Shown here: piece by piece, positions 60,878 through 64,000 of the stretch
How the letters are laid out: every line of letters starts with the position of its first letter
Position numbering within the stretch: the first letter of the stretch is position 1
Assembly: GCF_029893355.1 (NCBI RefSeq)
Contig: NZ_JARZAI010000020.1
Coordinates: forward strand, 62,001-126,000
Direction: 5' to 3'
Origin: Kitasatospora sp. MAA4
Lineage (GTDB): Bacteria; Actinomycetota; Actinomycetes; Streptomycetales; Streptomycetaceae
DNA: 64,000 nucleotides
The notes under the pieces: model-generated
Told to the model about the DNA's origin: nothing
What the model saw: the letters and a program-made list of their open reading frames with translations, nothing else
The model's database searches: none
Position numbers and translations under genes: made by a program

Positions 60878-62157
60878 GAGCACCGGAACAGCAGCCCAGC
60901 GGGCAGCAGGCGGGCCGGCGGGCGGTGGTGACCGGCCTGGGGGTGGTCGCCCCCAACGGCGTCGGGACCGACGCCTTCTGGAAGGCGGTGCAGCAGGGCC
61001 TGCCGGTGCTCGGCCCGGTCACCCGCGAGGGCTGCACCGGGCTTCCGCTGCGGGTGGCGGGCCAGGTCAACGACTTCGACCCGGCCGGGCTGATCGAGAG
61101 CCGCTTCCTGGTGCAGACCGACCGCTTCACCCACTTCGCCATGGCGGCGGCCGATCTCGCCCTGGCCGACGCGCAGTTGGCGACCGACCCGGAAGCACCC
61201 TTCGCCATCGGCGTGGTGACCGCGGCGGGCTCCGGCGGCGGCGAGTTCGGGCAGGGCGAACTCCAGCAACTGTGGGGCCAGGGACCGCACTTCGTCGGCC
61301 CCTACCAGTCCATCGCGTGGTTCTACGCTGCCAGCACCGGCCAGATCTCCATCCGCGGCGGCTTCCAGGGGCCGTGCGGGGTGCTGGCCAACGACGAGGC
61401 CGGCGGGCTCGACGCGTTCGCGCAGGCCTGCCGGACGATCAGGCGCGGCACGGACGCGGTCGTGGTCGGCGCCACCGAGGCGCCGCTCGCGCCGTACTCG
61501 GTGGTCTGCCAGCTCGGCTACCCCGAGCTCAGCCTCGCCGAGGACCCGCAGCGCGCCTACCTCCCGTTCACCGAGGACGCCTGCGGCTTCTCGCCGGCCG
61601 AGGGCGGCGCGATGTTCGTGGTGGAGGAGGAGGCCGCGGCGCTGCGGCGCGGCGCGCGGATCCGCGCGGTGGTCGCCGGGCACGCCGCGACCTTCACCGG
61701 CACCGGCGGCTGGGACCGGTCCCGCCAGGGGCTGGCCCGGGCGATCCAGGGCGCCCTGGCGGAGGCCGGCTGCTCGGCCGCCGACGTCGACGTGGTCTTC
61801 GCCGACGCCCTGGGCGTGCCCGCCGCCGACCAGGCCGAGGCGCTGGCGATCGCCGACGCGCTCGGCCCGCACGCCGCCGACGTACCGGTGACGGCGCCCA
61901 AGACCGGCTTCGGCCGGGCCTACTCCGGCGCCTCGGCGCTGGACGTGGCAGCGGCCGTGCTCGCACTGGAGCACGGCGTGGTGCCGCCGACCCCCAACAT
62001 CACCGAGGTGCGCCACGACCTCGACCTCGTCACCGGCCATCCCCGCCAGGTCCGGCTGCGCACGGCACTCGTGCTGAGCCGCGGCCTGATGGGCTGCAAC
62101 GCCGCCCTGGTGCTGCAACGCGCCGACGACGACCCGAAGCGCTACGCAAGGAGATGA
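60874..62157 (+). CDS. Type II PKS ketosynthase beta / chain-length factor (WhiE-ORFIV type)
   Basis: A 427-residue KS-like protein without the catalytic Cys. The active-site equivalent reads [17 protein letters not shown], with Glu175 where KS-alpha has Cys and most CLFs have Gln. It partners KS-alpha, sets chain length and helps priming. Overlaps KS-alpha by ATGA and the ACP gene closely follows. The catalytic-site change is normal for this subunit; the Glu is noted separately. Confidence 0.93.
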   Translation: MRAPEQQPSGQQAGRRAVVTGLGVVAPNGVGTDAFWKAVQQGLPVLGPVTREGCTGLPLRVAGQVNDFDPAGLIESRFLVQTDRFTHFAMAAADLALADAQLATDPEAPFAIGVVTAAGSGGGEFGQGELQQLWGQGPHFVGPYQSIAWFYAASTGQISIRGGFQGPCGVLANDEAGGLDAFAQACRTIRRGTDAVVVGATEAPLAPYSVVCQLGYPELSLAEDPQRAYLPFTEDACGFSPAEGGAMFVVEEEAAALRRGARIRAVVAGHAATFTGTGGWDRSRQGLARAIQGALAEAGCSAADVDVVFADALGVPAADQAEALAIADALGPHAADVPVTAPKTGFGRAYSGASALDVAAAVLALEHGVVPPTPNITEVRHDLDLVTGHPRQVRLRTALVLSRGLMGCNAALVLQRADDDPKRYARR

Positions 62158-62159
62158 CC

Positions 62160-62904
<745 letters not shown>

Positions 62905-62972
62905 ACCGGACAGTGTGCGGGCCCGATCGGGCCCGCACCTCCGTTTTCCCTTATCGAAAGGACACCACAGAG

Positions 62973-63302
62973 ATGCACCGCGCCCTGATCGTCGCCCGGA
63001 TGCGACCGGACGCCGCCGAGAACATCGCCGAGACCTTCGCGGCCTCCGACCGCGGGGAGCTGCCGGGCCTCATCGGGGTCACCGGCCGCAGCCTGTTCCA
63101 GTTCGGCGACCTCTACCTTCACCTGATCGAGGCCGACCGCCCGCCCGGCCCCGCGGTCGCCAAGCTGCACGGCCACCCCGAGTTCCGCGACGTCAGCGAC
63201 CGGCTGGCCTCGTACGTCCAGGCATACGACCCGGCCACCTGGCGCGAGCCGAAGGACGCGATGGCCCGCGAGTTCTACCGCTGGGAGCGCACGCTGGGCT
63301 GA
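62973..63302 (+). CDS. TcmI-family polyketide cyclase (WhiE-ORFVII type)
   Basis: A 109-residue ferredoxin-like cyclase (PF04673): ALIVARMRPDAAENIAETFA and VTGRSLFQFGDLYLHLIEAD are TcmI/ActVII-like motifs, and the length is typical. It closes later rings of the polyketide. AAAGGA 10 nt upstream fits ATG 62973. Gap of 68 nt from the aromatase, last gene of the pigment operon before a hairpin. Confidence 0.92.
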   Translation: MHRALIVARMRPDAAENIAETFAASDRGELPGLIGVTGRSLFQFGDLYLHLIEADRPPGPAVAKLHGHPEFRDVSDRLASYVQAYDPATWREPKDAMAREFYRWERTLG

Positions 63303-63321
63303 CCCTCCCCCGGCGCGAGCA

Positions 63322-63350
63322 ACCCGGTCACCGCTTCGGTGGCCGGGTTC
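63322..63350. terminator. Terminator after the cyclase gene
   Basis: AACCCGGTCACCG pairs with CGGTGGCCGGGTT (one G-U wobble) around a 3-nt loop, 20 bp after the cyclase stop. Confidence 0.8.
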
Positions 63351-63382
63351 GTGCGTGTCCGGGGCCCATCGGTGCGGACGCG

Positions 63383-63420
63383 CCGCAGCCCGCGTTCCAC
63401 GGCGGGAACGCGGGCTGCGG
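63383..63420. terminator. Second hairpin, end of O-methyltransferase gene
   Basis: A 16-bp perfect stem (63383-63398 with 63405-63420) and a 6-nt loop, 24 bp after the minus-strand methyltransferase stop. Together with the previous hairpin it separates the convergent transcripts. Confidence 0.8.
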
Positions 63421-63443
63421 GCCGGGGCCGGGGCCGGGCGGGG

Positions 63444-64000
63444 CTAGCCGGCCACGGTGGCCTCGAAGGCGTGCAGGTAGGCGTTGACCGGGCGGATCTC
63501 GCCGACGGTCAGCCCGGCCTCGGTCATCAGCGCGATCAGGCTGTCCTTGGAGTGCTTGGCACCCCCGACGTTGAGCAGCAGCAGCAGGTCCATCGCCGTG
63601 GTGAAGCGCATCGAGGGGCTGTCGTCGATCAGGTTCTCGACGACCATCACGCGGGCGCCGGGAGGGGCGGACTGAACGATGTTGCGCAGCGTCATGCGGG
63701 TGCTGGCGTCATCCCACTCCAGGATGTTCTTGATGATGTAGAGGTCGGCCCGGACCGGGACGGCGTTGCGGCAGTCGCCCGGGACCAGCTGGACGCGCGG
63801 GGCCAGCGGGCCGCCGTCCCGCAGGCGCGGATCGGCGTTCGCGACCACCTTCGGGAGGTCGAGCAGGGTGCCGCGCAGCGCCTCGTCCTTCTCCAGCAGG
63901 CTGGCGAGCACGTGGCCCTGGCCGCCGCCGATGTCCACGACGCTGGACACCCCGGTGAGGTCCACGAAGTCGGCGAGATCCTGCGCGGACTGCCGGCTGG
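63444..64000 (-). CDS. Class I O-methyltransferase (5' part missing at window end)
   Basis: About 184 codons of the C-terminal part, entering from the right edge. The SAM site is VVDIGGGQGHVLASLL, then LYIIKNILEWDD and RVMVVENLIDDSPS, typical of the plant-COMT-like small-molecule O-methyltransferases such as TcmO and DnrK that act on aromatic polyketides. The frame is open to the edge, and an internal GTG at 63965 is not the true start. Not part of the classical whiE set, so it may methylate a pigment hydroxyl. It is convergent with the cluster. Confidence 0.85.
   Translation of the reverse strand, partial: SRQSAQDLADFVDLTGVSSVVDIGGGQGHVLASLLEKDEALRGTLLDLPKVVANADPRLRDGGPLAPRVQLVPGDCRNAVPVRADLYIIKNILEWDDASTRMTLRNIVQSAPPGARVMVVENLIDDSPSMRFTTAMDLLLLLNVGGAKHSKDSLIALMTEAGLTVGEIRPVNAYLHAFEATVAG

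Noticed and set aside
60874-62157. KS-beta as an inactivated ketosynthase
   Set aside because: Loss of the active-site cysteine is normal for chain-length factors and the gene is intact and coupled to KS-alpha.

Overview
The window is very GC-rich, with strong third-position GC bias, frequent GTG and TTG starts, and many genes whose -10 box (TANNNT) sits 6-7 nt before the start codon. It carries a Streptomyces subtilisin inhibitor homologue, an XRE/DUF5753/DUF397 regulator, mycothiol- and F420-type protein families and a whiE-type spore-pigment polyketide cluster. All of this points to a streptomycete chromosome (Streptomyces, Kitasatospora or Streptacidiphilus). No tRNA, rRNA, CRISPR array or intact insertion sequence was seen.

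Layout. 1-352: start of a HCx5R phosphatase (minus). 563-7760: a co-directional run of GH15 glucosidase/trehalase, cyclase-family hydrolase, GMC oxidoreductase, a divergent glucose-6-phosphate-dehydrogenase paralogue lacking the usual active-site lysine, and an SNG1/YhgE-like membrane protein. 7773-9589: small hypothetical, GNAT and methyltransferase. 9591-18191: secreted proteins (Tat polysaccharide deacetylase, two paralogous PAF-acetylhydrolase-type lipases, a sedolisin protease). Between the lipases lie a fused XRE-DUF5753-DUF397 regulator with a divergent three-gene micro-operon and a probable transposase remnant. 18382-20801: peptidase E, two GNATs and a hypothetical. 20883-26890: cell-envelope genes (GT2-GtrA, two-component system, GT39 transferase) with a strong terminator. 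27002-31768: MarR/luciferase-like pair, a three-domain HD-DUF6508-ADP-ribosylglycohydrolase fusion, a frameshifted gene, an F420-type enzyme, and an inhibitor of the SSI family with aspartate at P1 behind five 11-bp tandem repeats.

32602-38488: a peptide/nickel-type ABC importer operon with both ATPases fused, closed by a strong hairpin. 38592-41045: DMT transporter and a canonical G6PDH. 41067-43465: two divergent secreted beta-propellers. 43676-48400: a lipid-type module (alkyl-DHAP-synthase-like FAD enzyme and DAG kinase, divergent from TetR and GlpD). 48422-53296: maleylpyruvate-isomerase-like protein, CGNR zinc-finger regulator and MFS pair, and a WXG-like small protein coupled to a DUF1023 hydrolase. 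53460-55944: multicopper oxidase and secretory lipase, convergent.

56087-64000 is the pigment cluster. A divergent FAD hydroxylase is followed by a SchA/CurD protein, cupin, KS-alpha, KS-beta, ACP, aromatase/cyclase and TcmI-type cyclase, in the order of whiE ORFVIII // I-VII. A convergent O-methyltransferase is cut by the window end. The minimal PKS would build the polyketide, the two cyclases fold it, and the hydroxylase (and possibly the methyltransferase) tailor it into spore pigment.
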